Assembly (NCBI GenBank): GCA_019912885.1
Contig: JAIOHV010000008.1
Coordinates: 1 to 40,314 of the forward strand
DNA: 40,314 nucleotides
Reading direction: 5' to 3'
Origin: a bacterium
Lineage (GTDB): Bacteria > Lernaellota > Lernaellaia > JACKCT01
The position numbers were made by a program, and so were the translations under genes. Shown piece by piece: positions 6,242 through 17,315 of the stretch. A model generated the notes under the pieces. It searched no databases. It had not been told where the DNA came from and saw only the letters and a program-made list of their open reading frames with translations. Position 1 is the stretch's first letter. Each line of letters begins with the position of its first letter.

Positions 6242-7888
6242 GTGTCCCACTTTCGACCGGACGAGCGAGGTCGAAGGTGTGCGTCGTCGAGCCTTGATGG
6301 ACGTCGCCGCGCCGCGCTTATCGTCGCCGCCATCGTCTTCGTCCTCGCCCTCGCGCTGCGCCTTTGGATCGCGGTCGAGGCGCGCTGGTGGCCGATCGCC
6401 GACGCGCACGCCTATCACGTGCTCGCCGCGAACCTCGTCACGCACGGCGAATACACCGACGGCGCGCAGTCCGACGACGGGCGCGCGAGTTCACAGAACG
6501 AGCGCCGCGTCACGCGGGCGTACCGCGCGCCGGGGTATCCGCTTTTCGTCGCGGCGATCTATTCCGCGTTCGGCGCCGGCAATCACCCCGCGGTGTTCAT
6601 CGCGAACGCGATGCTCGAATCGCTCGCGATGGCGCTGCTGTTTCTCGTCGCGCGGCGGCTGTGGCCGGATCGCCAGGGCGCCGCGGCGATCGCGCTCGCG
6701 CTGTTCGCACCGTATGTGGCCTGGACGCCGAACGCGATGTCCGAAAGCCTTTTCGTCGCACTCGTCATGGCGACGCTCGCGCTCGTCACGATGCCGCGGG
6801 AGCTGACGCGCATCGAAACCATCGGCGCCGCGCTCGTCATCCTCGCGGCGTTCGTGGTGCGTCCGGTGGGGATTGTCTTGGTGATTGTCGTTTTATTCTC
6901 ACCGCCCTTCGGCTTCGCTCAGGGTAAACTCCGACGCGAAGAAGAAGCGAAGAGCGCAAATTCACCGCGAAGACGCGAAGGACGCGAAGAAAAAGGAAAA
7001 AATCTTTGCGTTCTTTGCGTCTTCGCGGTGAAAAAATATTCCATCGCCCTCCTTGCGCTCCTCTTCATCGCCCTCTACCTCGTCGCGTGGGGCGAGCGGA
7101 ATCGCGCCGTTCTTGGTGAACGCTTCTATTCGACAACGAACTTCGGCTGGCACAACGCGCCGTCGTTCGGCGTCAGCCGCGCGGATTCGCCGTGCGCGCA
7201 AATCGACGGCGAGATCGCGCGAGACGCCTGCTACCGCGACGCCATCAAGGCGAACGTGACGCGCAAACCGCTGCTTGCCGCGTGGGTGTACGCGACGCGC
7301 GTCGCGCAACTATTCGATCCCGCGCCGACGTACGAGGTCTGGGCGATCCACCAGCGACGGACGTTCGCGGTCGATCCGCGCGACCCGACGAAACAGAAAG
7401 CGGCGGGCGCCGTTTATCGCGCGCTGACATCGTTCACGCCGTATCTCTGGGTGCTCTACGGGCTCGGCTTCGCCGGCCTCGCGCTCGGCACGGCGCGTGG
7501 TTTCTTACGACGCTCGACCGCGTCGCACTCCCACTCTTGTCATTCTGAGCGAGCCCCTTGTCATTCTGAGCGAAGCGAAGAATCTCCCGCGCGCGTTTGT
7601 CATTCTGAGCGAAGCGAAGAATCTCCCGCGCGCGTTTGTCATTCTGAGCGAAGCGAAGAATCTCCCGCGCGCGTTTGTCATTCTGAGCGAAGCGAAGAAT
7701 CTCGCCTCGCGCCGCCACCCCTCTTCATCCCCGCGTTCGTCATCGCGTACGCGCTCCTGCACGGCGTCGTCTCCGACGGCAACGCGCGCTTCGCCGCACC
7801 TCTCGTTCCGTTTTTTTGTTTGGGAATCGCGTGGCTGTTGGCGGGAGGGTGGCGGCCTGGGAGCGCAGGCGTCCCGCCTGCTTCGTAG
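6242..7888 (+). CDS. Multi-pass glycosyltransferase (GT39/ArnT-like) with in-frame repeat insertions
   Basis: A 548-residue membrane protein of the GT-C type (PMT_2/ArnT-like), expected to transfer a sugar from a polyprenyl-phosphate donor on the periplasmic face. It has an N-terminal membrane helix, then ADAHAYHVLAANLVTHGEY with an Asp in the usual catalytic-loop position, RAPGYPLFVAAIYSAFG, and further hydrophobic helices. It starts at GTG 6242, three bases after the activator gene. Oddly, four genomic repeat families are translated in frame: SPPFGFAQGK (about 6898-6930), an inverted repeat at 6963-7030, 39-bp units giving HSERSEESPARVC at 7561-7703, and the C-terminal GSAGVPPAS. They sit between predicted helices or at the end. 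Whether the enzyme still works is unknown. Confidence 0.78.
   Translation: MSHFRPDERGRRCASSSLDGRRRAALIVAAIVFVLALALRLWIAVEARWWPIADAHAYHVLAANLVTHGEYTDGAQSDDGRASSQNERRVTRAYRAPGYPLFVAAIYSAFGAGNHPAVFIANAMLESLAMALLFLVARRLWPDRQGAAAIALALFAPYVAWTPNAMSESLFVALVMATLALVTMPRELTRIETIGAALVILAAFVVRPVGIVLVIVVLFSPPFGFAQGKLRREEEAKSANSPRRREGREEKGKNLCVLCVFAVKKYSIALLALLFIALYLVAWGERNRAVLGERFYSTTNFGWHNAPSFGVSRADSPCAQIDGEIARDACYRDAIKANVTRKPLLAAWVYATRVAQLFDPAPTYEVWAIHQRRTFAVDPRDPTKQKAAGAVYRALTSFTPYLWVLYGLGFAGLALGTARGFLRRSTASHSHSCHSERAPCHSERSEESPARVCHSERSEESPARVCHSERSEESPARVCHSERSEESRLAPPPLFIPAFVIAYALLHGVVSDGNARFAAPLVPFFCLGIAWLLAGGWRPGSAGVPPAS
6963..7030. repeat. Inverted repeat CACCGCGAAGACGCGAAG inside the glycosyltransferase gene
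   Basis: The arms at 6963-6980 and 7013-7030 (CTTTGCGTCTTCGCGGTG) pair with one mismatch around a GACGCGAAG-rich, A-rich loop. The element is read through in frame as a basic, Arg/Glu/Lys-rich segment followed by NLCVLCVFAVKKY. Related sequence occurs at 35715-35801, 31685-31725 and 37203-37280. Confidence 0.85.
7561..7703. repeat. 39-bp tandem repeat TCATTCTGAGCGAAGCGAAG inside a coding sequence
   Basis: Units start at 7561, 7600, 7639 and 7678 (last one partial), with a degenerate copy at 7538-7557. The period of 39 is a multiple of three, so each unit adds HSERSEESPARVC to the protein without shifting frame. There are no spacers, so this is not a CRISPR array. Confidence 0.93.
7865..7881. 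repeat. GCAGGCG/CGCCTGC palindromic repeat
   Basis: A 7-bp stem with a 3-nt loop encodes the end of the glycosyltransferase (GSAGVPPAS) and lies just before the convergent atpC stop. Relatives (GGGACCGC, palindrome, GCTTCG) occur at 14252-14278 and 14350-14377. It is followed at 7890-7918 by an inverted copy of the GACCGTCAGGGAGCGGGT family. It has no T-tract and so is a poor terminator. Confidence 0.7.
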
Positions 7889-7931
7889 CCACCCGCTCCC
7901 TTACGGTCGCGGCTCTGACGCCGCGAGGAGC

Positions 7932-8372
7932 TTAATTCGCCGCGGCTTTTTCCGCTTCGGTCTTGACCTGTTTGCGGACGGTCGCGCGGCGCAGCGCGAG
8001 TTGGGCGCGGTCGATGTCGATCGCGTTGTCGATCGCGAGGCGCGCGAGACGATCCTCGGCGCGTTTTTGGGCGACGGCCGCGCGGTCGATGTCGATCTCC
8101 TCCACCGGCTCGCAGACCTCGGCGAGGATGCGGACGTGGCGGTGGCCGATCTCCGCGTAGCCGCCGGCGACGAAATAATACGTCGCGCGCGCCTCGTTGA
8201 AGACACGCAGCGCGCCGACCGACAACAGCGCGAAGACGTAGTCGTGGCCGGGCAAGACGCCCATCTCGCCGTCAAAGGCGGGAAGCTGCACGAGGTCCGC
8301 CTCGCCCGCGGCAAGTTCGCGCAGCGGGGTGACGATGGTGACCTGGAGTTTTTCGGTTGCGGGTTGCGCCAT
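7932..8372 (-). CDS. atpC: ATP synthase F1 epsilon subunit
   Basis: This 146-residue protein is the central-stalk epsilon subunit, which couples gamma rotation to the catalytic head and can inhibit ATP hydrolysis. The N-terminal beta-sandwich is clear (LQVTIVTPLRELAAGEADLVQLPAFDG, then MGVLPGHDYVFALLSVG, the signature region). A two-helix C-terminal domain follows (DIDRAQLALRRA and a Lys/Glu-rich end). It is the last gene of atpFHAGDC and lies 192 bp after atpD; the gap contains repeats. The ribosome binding site is weak. Confidence 0.95.
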   Translation of the reverse strand: MAQPATEKLQVTIVTPLRELAAGEADLVQLPAFDGEMGVLPGHDYVFALLSVGALRVFNEARATYYFVAGGYAEIGHRHVRILAEVCEPVEEIDIDRAAVAQKRAEDRLARLAIDNAIDIDRAQLALRRATVRKQVKTEAEKAAAN

Positions 8373-8424
8373 GGGTGTTGCTGCCTTGGGCGTCGGTTCA
8401 GGGGCGCCCGGTTTTCGCCGGGGC

Positions 8425-8563
8425 GATGGACATTATGGACATTATGGACTCAATGGACCCGGTAGACGCGATATGCGTTTCCTCGATGCCGACCGCGCAC
8501 TCCGCTTCGCTTCGTTTGCGGCCCTGACATCGCAAGACGTTTGCGGCACTGACATCGCAATGG
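8425..8563. repeat. Repeats in the atpD-atpC gap
   Basis: 8425-8458 has four ATGGAC units. 8490-8530 is an inverted copy of the CAGGGCCGCAAACG...GTGCGCGGTCGGC family found at 40196-40314, followed by a partial second copy (GTTTGCGGCACTGACATCGC) to about 8560. Both sit inside the ATP synthase operon transcript. Confidence 0.8.
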
Positions 8564-8564
8564 C

Positions 8565-10153
<1,589 letters not shown>

Positions 10154-10164
10154 TCGTACGATTC

Positions 10165-11040
10165 CTATCCCTTAAGCGCTTCCGCGCCGTTGATGATTTC
10201 CATCAGCTCGACGGTGATCCTGGACTGGCGCGTGCGGTTGTACACCAGCGTCAGCTTGTCGATCATGTCCGAGGCGTTTTTCGTGGCGTTGTCCATCGCC
10301 GTCATGCGCGCGCCCATCTCCGCCGCGAAGCTTTCGAGGAACGCGCGGTAAAGCTGGATGTTCACCTGGCGGGGCAGAAGCTCGGCGAGAATCTTCTCGC
10401 GGCTCGGCTCGTATTTGTAATCGACGAGAAATTCCTCCGTCGCCTCCTCGACCTTCGGGATCTCCACCGGCACGAGCCGCTTGGCGACGATCTCCTGGCT
10501 GATCGCGCTGACGAACTCGTTGTAGACGATATAAACCTCGTCCACCTTGCCGCTTTCGAAGTCGTCGATGAGCTGCTGCCCGACGCGGATCGCGAGCGAC
10601 AGATCGAAATCGCGCAGGTAGTTGATCCACGCGTGGCGGATCGGCCACGGCCGGCGCTTGAAAAACTCATGCGCCTTGCGCCCGACGAACGACAGCCCGA
10701 CGTGATCGTAGGAACCGTCGACCTCGGCCAGGCGACGCGTGACGTAGCGGATGATGCTCGAGTTGAACCCTCCCGCGAGGCCGCGATCGGACGTGAGCAC
10801 GAGGAACTCGATCTTCTTCGGATTCTCGCGCCCGTTGATGAGATCCCAGCCGGTCAGGTCCGTGTGCTCGGCGAGCGACGCGATGAGCCGGTCGAGCTGC
10901 TTGGCGTACGGGCGCGCCTTTTTCAGACGCTCCTCCGCGCCGCGCAGCCTCGCCGCGGCGACCATCTTCATCGCCTTGGTGATCTGCTGCGTGCTCTTGG
11001 TGCTCTTGATCCGCTTGCGGATGCTCGCCAGGCTCGCCAT
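10165..11040 (-). CDS. atpG: ATP synthase F1 gamma subunit
   Basis: A 291-residue rotor shaft subunit. The N-terminal helix ASLASIRKRIKSTKSTQQI, then TKAMKMVAAARLR, and the C-terminal helix ending in RQSRITVELMEIINGAEAL are family signatures; the two helices form the coiled coil inside the alpha3beta3 head. SDRGLAGGFNSSIIR is the conserved Rossmann-like segment. It lies 10 bp downstream of atpA, consistent with co-transcription. Confidence 0.97.
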   Translation of the reverse strand: MASLASIRKRIKSTKSTQQITKAMKMVAAARLRGAEERLKKARPYAKQLDRLIASLAEHTDLTGWDLINGRENPKKIEFLVLTSDRGLAGGFNSSIIRYVTRRLAEVDGSYDHVGLSFVGRKAHEFFKRRPWPIRHAWINYLRDFDLSLAIRVGQQLIDDFESGKVDEVYIVYNEFVSAISQEIVAKRLVPVEIPKVEEATEEFLVDYKYEPSREKILAELLPRQVNIQLYRAFLESFAAEMGARMTAMDNATKNASDMIDKLTLVYNRTRQSRITVELMEIINGAEALKG

Positions 11041-11050
11041 CGATACTCCG

Positions 11051-12601
<1,551 letters not shown>

Positions 12602-13132
12602 TTAGTCCTTCCTCACCGTTCCAGCGAAGCGGGACAGTTGCCCCGCGAGGGTTCCGTCGATCACGAGCGAGCCGACCTGCGTCTTCATGCCGCCGATCAC
12701 CGAGGGATCGACGATGGGGCGGATCGTCACGCTCTTTCCGAATTTTCTCGTCAGTTTCGCGCGCAGGCGGCCGACCGTCGCGTCGTCAAGCGGCGCCGCG
12801 CTCGTGACGCGCGCGGTCAATTCGCCCGCGGCCAGGGCGGCCAACTCCGCGTACGCCTGCGCCACGCTGGGCAATTCGCCGATGCGTCCCTTGTCCGCGA
12901 GCACGCGAAGCAGGTTGGCGACATCCGCCGGCGCACCGGCCGCCGTCGCGATCGCGTCGACGACGCTTGCGCGCTGCTCTCGCGCGAGCAACGGGCTCGC
13001 AAGACGCGCGAGTTCCGGCGCCATCGCCTCGGCCAGCGCGGTCAGCGCCGTGGCGTAGGATTCCACCGCGCCTTTTCCCGACGCGATCTCGAGAAGCGCC
13101 TTCGCGTATCGCCTGGCGGCCGCTTGCGACAT
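12602..13132 (-). CDS. atpH: ATP synthase F1 delta subunit
   Basis: A 176-residue peripheral-stalk subunit joining the b subunit to the alpha N-termini. It begins MSQAAARRYAKALLEIA, the family's conserved start, and ends with the signature region VDPSVIGGMKTQVGSLVIDG. The ATG at 13132 is preferred to an upstream in-frame ATG at 13189, which lies inside atpF. The spacing to atpF is four bases and the ribosome binding site is within the atpF end. Confidence 0.96.
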   Translation of the reverse strand: MSQAAARRYAKALLEIASGKGAVESYATALTALAEAMAPELARLASPLLAREQRASVVDAIATAAGAPADVANLLRVLADKGRIGELPSVAQAYAELAALAAGELTARVTSAAPLDDATVGRLRAKLTRKFGKSVTIRPIVDPSVIGGMKTQVGSLVIDGTLAGQLSRFAGTVRKD

Positions 13133-13136
13133 CGGG

Positions 13137-13931
13137 TTACGCCTCGTCCACGCGGTTGATGTATTCGTCGACGAGCTTGCGCTGCGCACTTGCGTCGACG
13201 CGCTCTTTCAATAGGTCGCGCGCCACGTTCACGACGCGTTCCGCCAATTCGACCGACAAGGCGTCGAGCGTCTCGCGCAATTCCGTCTGAACCGTGGCCT
13301 CGGCGTCAGCGAGGATGCGCTCGGCCTGCTTGCGCGCGGCCTCGACGCCCTCGCGGCCATGCTTTTCGGCGGCGGCGCGGGCGTTTTCGAGGATTCGCTC
13401 GGCCTCGTCGGTCATGCTGGAAAGACGCGCGGTCAGCTCTTCTTGCGTCGCCTTGGCCTCGGCCATCGCGGCCTCGGCCTCGCGCACCGCCGCCTGCAAG
13501 GTCTCGGCGCGGCGTTTGTAATACGAACGCACGCCGCTTTTGGCGAGCCACACGAGAAGCGCGACGAAGATGACGAAGTTGATGACGGACGCGACGATCT
13601 CGCCGATGGGGAAATGGTATTCGGCGCCGTGCCCGCCGGCGTCGCCCGAACCGTGCGTTTCCTCGGCCGCATGCGCGTCCGTCGAGGCGACGATCAGATC
13701 GGCGGCGTCGCCGACGTGCCCGTGCGGCTCTTCCAGCTCATGCGCATGGGCGATGCCCGCGGTCGTCGCCGCCTCGACATCGTAATCGGACAGATGCGCG
13801 TGGGCCTCGGAAAGCGGGTGCGCAAACGCGCTTCCACCCAGTCCCACGACGCACAGCGCGAGCGCGATGCCAAGCGCAAAACGTGGGGAAACCGGGCGGA
13901 TGGCGGCGTTCCGAAGGCGGTCCGTACGCAT
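13137..13931 (-). CDS. atpF: ATP synthase F0 b subunit with signal peptide and His-rich periplasmic extension
   Basis: A 264-residue b subunit, long for the family (about 160-200). Residues 1-37 look like a cleavable signal peptide (ALALCVVGLGGSAFA, then HP). The next 70 or so residues contain 11 His in motifs such as HAHL, HAHE and PHGHVG. Then comes the usual membrane helix (IVASVINFVIFVALLVWLAKSG) and a long Ala/Glu-rich coiled coil for the peripheral stalk, ending LVDEYINRVDEA. Signal-bearing b subunits are known in some deltaproteobacteria. A His-rich metal-binding or chaperone-like role is speculation. No atpB, atpE or b-prime gene is near, so the rest of F0 must be encoded elsewhere. 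Confidence 0.9.
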   Translation of the reverse strand: MRTDRLRNAAIRPVSPRFALGIALALCVVGLGGSAFAHPLSEAHAHLSDYDVEAATTAGIAHAHELEEPHGHVGDAADLIVASTDAHAAEETHGSGDAGGHGAEYHFPIGEIVASVINFVIFVALLVWLAKSGVRSYYKRRAETLQAAVREAEAAMAEAKATQEELTARLSSMTDEAERILENARAAAEKHGREGVEAARKQAERILADAEATVQTELRETLDALSVELAERVVNVARDLLKERVDASAQRKLVDEYINRVDEA

Positions 13932-14391
13932 GTCGAAATTCCAGATTCGCGAAGGGGAAAAGGACGCAAAAACACCCGCGCCCGAAGGCGCGGGGACTCG
14001 TACCATGAGGCGTGATTCCGTGCAACCCCCTGGCGGAGAAAAGAGAAAGGAGAAAAGAGGAAAGAGGAAAGAGGAGAGAGGAATCGCCGCGTCGCCTATA
14101 ACGCGGAGACGCCCAGGCACGGAGGCGCGGCGGAGCGTTGCGGCGTCAGAGCCGCAAACGAAGGCCCCGCTCCGAGCGGGGCCGGAGTGCGCGGGTGACA
14201 TGTGTATGCTGGGCCGGTTTTCGGCGCTCCCAGGGTCGTTCCGTCGTCGCCGGGACCGCGGGCGGCCCGCCCGCTTCGATCCAAACTTCCGCGCAATCGA
14301 TACGCCATCAAAAACCACGACGCGCGTCTGCCCGTCCGGGCCACTCCCTGGGACCGCAGGTGTCCTCACCTGCTTCGGCGTGAAACGACAA
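13932..14391. other. Non-coding region upstream of the atp operon
   Basis: No convincing gene is seen. The stretch holds a purine-rich run of GAGAAAAGAGGAAAGAGG units (14036-14083), a perfect stem GGCCCCGCTC/GAGCGGGGCC (14163-14183) that read on the minus strand is followed by TTCGTTTG and could be a weak terminator, and two palindromic GGGACCGC...GCTTCG repeats (14252-14278, 14350-14377). The atp promoter must lie here, but I could not pick it out. Confidence 0.6.
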
Positions 14392-14610
14392 TCAGCGCTC
14401 GGCGATGTCCTCCGGGAATGTCAGATGCCACAGGCCGTGGTCGATTAGCGCCAGAACGTGAACGACTCCATTATGAGCTACCGCAAAATCGATCGGAAAG
14501 TTCGGCCAACTGTAAAACGGATAGATTTCCTTCGCTTGCACCGGGAGGATTTGTTCAAACGCCCACACTGATCCCGGGCGCCGTGCGAACGAAAAGCGAT
14601 GGGTGACCAC
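14392..14610 (-). CDS. Hypothetical protein, probable gene fragment
   Basis: A 72-residue ORF from a GTG start (14608-14610), with GGAGG ten bases upstream. Its sequence (YPFYSWPNFPIDFAVAHNGV, HVLALIDHGLWHLTFPEDI) looks protein-like, and local base composition is lower in GC than the core genes. I recognise no family. The same frame stays open upstream through the terminal inverted repeat of the neighbouring insertion sequence, so this may be the 3' end of a gene cut by that insertion. Low confidence that it is expressed. Confidence 0.4.
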   Translation of the reverse strand: MVTHRFSFARRPGSVWAFEQILPVQAKEIYPFYSWPNFPIDFAVAHNGVVHVLALIDHGLWHLTFPEDIAER

Positions 14611-14632
14611 GGCGGGAATACCTCCGGTATCT

Positions 14633-16475
14633 GACTCATTTTCGACAGTGAAATTTTGAAAGCAGCGTCTTTTCAGCCAGTTGCGGGCGCTGGTGTCGGG
14701 TTTACCACTACATTTCGGTTGTCGGTAGGGGGTTAACGGCGGGCGGGGGCCTCAGTCCGGCGGCGGCGAAGGCTTGGTGGGCGGCGCCGACGAGGTCGGT
14801 GCGCAGGCGGTACTCGCGACCGTCCAGTTCCAAGTGGATCGCCTGGACGCGCTTCAAGTCGCGCATCAAGTCGAGCCAGGGCGTTTTGGCGCCGCGTTCG
14901 TCGAGTCGCCTTTGCAGATCGACCTCCAGGCGCAGCGCGAGGAAGGACGCCACGATGTGGCCGATGCGCGTGTCGTCGTTGTGGTGAAAGAGCGGGCGCA
15001 ATTCGAGCGTGGATTTCTGCTCGCGAAACGTGCGTTCCACGCGCCACAGGCCCTTGTAGGTTTTGACGACCTCGGCCGCGGGCAGGTCGGTGTTGGTGCG
15101 CAGGACGAAGACGCCGTCGTAGAGCGCGTCGTCCTTCGCCTTTTGGAAGTCGATCCGCCAGGAGCCCTTCTCGCCTTTCAGGAATCGGCGATACCCGGTG
15201 TTTCCGACGAGGCTCTTCGACTCGCCGGCTTCGAGTTTTTCCATGAGCGACTGGACCATCGCCTCGCGCGCGGCGGCGTCCTTTTTCGCCTCGACCTCGT
15301 TGTAGCAGACGACGTAGCGCTTGCCGTCGAGCGTCCGCTCCGCGACGCCGAGGCCGGGCGCGATCTCGTCGAACTCACGCGTCATGTGCAGCAGGTCCGT
15401 CACGTCGAGGTCCCGGCGCATGCGGCAGCCGAGGATGAAATCGAACGGCGCCTCTTTATCCCCCGTGAGCAGCTCGATCGAGTCCTTCGAGATCATGCCG
15501 CGATCCGCCACCACGACGACGCGCCGGATCTGAAAGCGCTCGCGAAGGCGCGTGACCACGTGCGAGAAGGCGTCCTTGTCCGCGGTGTTGCCGGGAAAGA
15601 CCTCCCACGCGATCGGCCAGCCGTATCGATCCACCGCGACGCACAGCACCATCTGCGGCAGGTCCGGCCGCTTGTCGCGGGAGTAACCGCGTTTGCAAAA
15701 CGCCGTCTCCTGGTCGCGATAGACGTACGTGCTCGTCGTGTCCAGGAAGACCAGGTCAATCTCCTGATGAAACAGGTCGCGATCACGATGGAAGAGCGTG
15801 CGCTCCAATTCCTCGCGGACCTCGGCAAGCCACCCCACGGCGCGGTACATCTGGTGCAGGCCGATCTCGGGCAGACCCTCGACGTCCTTCAACCACTCCG
15901 ACCCCTGAAGATCGCTGCCCGGCTCGCACAACCGCTGCAACGCCAGCGCGAAGGCCACGCGCTCCGGGTCAAAGGCGAACTTGCGCCCCGCCGCCAGGCT
16001 CCTGAGCACGTGCGGCAAACCCTGCCGCTCCCACAAACGGCCGAAAACCAGCGCCGGACCCCAGCAGCGCGTCACGCAGTGATCGAAACGGCCTTCCTGA
16101 AACGCAAGAAACGCCGCATTCGCCTCGGAAAAGCGGGCCAGCGCCGCGGTAATCCGGTCCAACTCGCCCGACGCCCTCAACTCATCGAGCCGCCCGAGGT
16201 TTGCCACGACCTTCTGCCGAACCTTGCCGTCCTGGCGAAACGCCTCGACGATTTGCAGGTATTCGTACGAATGGCCCTTGGAATGGACGATCTTGGTCCT
16301 GACAAACATGCGCGCATGATAGCCGGATCGCGGAACAAGGCAAGGGATAAACGCGGCGGGTTTGCACTACATTTTCGACGTTTTCGCACCCAAGCAACCC
16401 GTAAGTACCTGAAATCGCTCAGGTCAGGTCATGCAAAATCGGCCGCAATTGTCGAAAATGAGTCGAAAATGAGTC
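14633..16475 (-). mobile_element. IS1634-type insertion sequence
   Basis: A complete transposase gene is bracketed by a perfect 15-bp inverted repeat, GACTCATTTTCGACA at 14633-14647 and TGTCGAAAATGAGTC at 16450-16464. The last 11 bp (GAAAATGAGTC) are repeated once more to 16475, so the right boundary is either 16464 or 16475. No flanking direct repeat is obvious. A similar segment, CACTACATTT(T)CG, occurs near both ends in direct orientation (14707-14718, 16365-16377). Confidence 0.75.
14708..16309 (-). CDS. IS1634-family DDE transposase
   Basis: A 533-residue transposase of the IS4 superfamily. The catalytic triad is visible as FLDTTSTY (first Asp), VVVADRGMIS (second Asp) and YKGLWRVERTFREQKSTLEL (Glu in the YREK-type motif). 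HHNDDTRIGHIVASFLALRL follows, as expected in IS1634 relatives. The N-terminus KGHSYEYLQIVEAFR and VVANLGRLDEL are also typical. The ORF is intact, full length and GC-rich like the host genome, so the element may still be active or be a recent arrival from a similar genome. Confidence 0.93.
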   Translation of the reverse strand: MFVRTKIVHSKGHSYEYLQIVEAFRQDGKVRQKVVANLGRLDELRASGELDRITAALARFSEANAAFLAFQEGRFDHCVTRCWGPALVFGRLWERQGLPHVLRSLAAGRKFAFDPERVAFALALQRLCEPGSDLQGSEWLKDVEGLPEIGLHQMYRAVGWLAEVREELERTLFHRDRDLFHQEIDLVFLDTTSTYVYRDQETAFCKRGYSRDKRPDLPQMVLCVAVDRYGWPIAWEVFPGNTADKDAFSHVVTRLRERFQIRRVVVVADRGMISKDSIELLTGDKEAPFDFILGCRMRRDLDVTDLLHMTREFDEIAPGLGVAERTLDGKRYVVCYNEVEAKKDAAAREAMVQSLMEKLEAGESKSLVGNTGYRRFLKGEKGSWRIDFQKAKDDALYDGVFVLRTNTDLPAAEVVKTYKGLWRVERTFREQKSTLELRPLFHHNDDTRIGHIVASFLALRLEVDLQRRLDERGAKTPWLDLMRDLKRVQAIHLELDGREYRLRTDLVGAAHQAFAAAGLRPPPAVNPLPTTEM

Positions 16476-16581
16476 TAGGCGATTTTGCACGGGCGACTCA
16501 ATAAGTGCCGCAGATTTTTGCGGCCTCGAATCACCGAACCGAGTTTTTTTCAACAACTCATCGCCCGTTACTTTCAGAAAT

Positions 16582-17085
16582 TCAACCACCACCGTCGCAG
16601 TCCGGTTGAACAAAGAAATCGAGTTGCACAACCGTCTGTTTTAGTAGCTGATCCACGTCAACTCCGTCAGATGCGCTTATATCACAGGTGCCGTGGCCAT
16701 ATCGATCAATGGACACTATTACTCTGTCACCCCCTTCGATAAGTTCAGATTCTATATCGATATAGTAGTAACCGCTCGCATTGCTATTTATAGCGTAATA
16801 GTCGACGTCCTGTTGAAACGGCGGCTCACAGCTTTCATCTTCGAAGCGATTGCACGGATAATACCACACATGAATCTCCGCATCGCTTACATAACCCTTT
16901 ATATCTCCGTTATCCTTCTCTAGAAAAATACGCCCCCATATCCTTACGGAATCTTTTGGAAGCGGCACCAGCCCGAAAGGATAAATCGCGATAGCACCAG
17001 CGTTTCCACCACCGCCCGTGTCGCAACCAAAGATAACGATATAAACGACATAAAATAAAACTATGATAAATATTCTCGGCTTCAT
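16582..17085 (-). CDS. Small AT-rich lipoprotein, unknown function
   Basis: A 167-residue predicted lipoprotein: MKPRIFIIVLFYVVYIVIFGC gives a hydrophobic signal with Cys21 as the lipid site, followed by a Gly-rich spacer (DTGGGGNAG). The mature part reads like a carboxypeptidase-regulatory or transthyretin-like beta-sandwich (IWGRIFLEKDNGDIKGYVSDAEIHV, then NASGYYYIDIESELIEGGDRVIVSI), a fold common in surface lipoproteins. That call is tentative. Base composition is much AT-richer than the rest of the window, suggesting transfer. Its ATG overlaps the stop of the upstream ORF (ATGA at 17085-17082), so the two are probably translated together. Confidence 0.7.
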   Translation of the reverse strand: MKPRIFIIVLFYVVYIVIFGCDTGGGGNAGAIAIYPFGLVPLPKDSVRIWGRIFLEKDNGDIKGYVSDAEIHVWYYPCNRFEDESCEPPFQQDVDYYAINSNASGYYYIDIESELIEGGDRVIVSIDRYGHGTCDISASDGVDVDQLLKQTVVQLDFFVQPDCDGGG

Positions 17086-17315
17086 TTCAGCCTCTCCGCA
17101 AGCGGACGACCAAACGGGATTCCAAATCCATCGTAGCGTTTTTCTCGTTGATCCCGATAATAATCGTCGTACTCTTCCCAAATTAGCGTCCGATAATAAA
17201 ACATATCTCTTACTTCTCGTCTTTCCTCGCTCCATCTTCGGGCAATTACTTGATTATCTGCCCTGACGATATTAAAATTCGCATATGTGATTTTTCTCGA
17301 CGGGTCCTCTCCCAT
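17082..17315 (-). CDS. Unrecognised ORF coupled to the lipoprotein, possibly a truncated C-terminal fragment
   Basis: A 77-residue ORF rich in charged and aromatic residues (ARRWSEERREVRDMFYYRTL, WEEYDDYYRDQREKRYDGFG). It overlaps the next gene by ATGA. The same frame is open a little further upstream (RCIAANQAG before the Met). A different frame of 17323-17456 reads as protein-like sequence, so a one-base indel may have split a longer gene. No family is recognised. No good ribosome binding site precedes the ATG, which supports the fragment view. Confidence 0.45.
   Translation of the reverse strand: MGEDPSRKITYANFNIVRADNQVIARRWSEERREVRDMFYYRTLIWEEYDDYYRDQREKRYDGFGIPFGRPLAERLK

Noticed and set aside
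7538-7710. Possible CRISPR array
   Set aside because: The 39-bp units are directly adjacent with no unique spacers, are translated in frame, and no cas gene is present.
14163-14183. Perfect hairpin GGCCCCGCTC/GAGCGGGGCC as a definite terminator
   Set aside because: It lacks a proper T-tract on either strand and belongs to a dispersed repeat family, so it is mentioned only within the non-coding region.
14774-16504. 576-codon plus-strand ORF opposite the transposase
   Set aside because: The transposase frame shows the full DDE motifs; the antisense frame has none.
16582-17315. Toxin-antitoxin pair
   Set aside because: The small gene encodes a lipoprotein with a signal peptide, and neither ORF has a known toxin or antitoxin motif.
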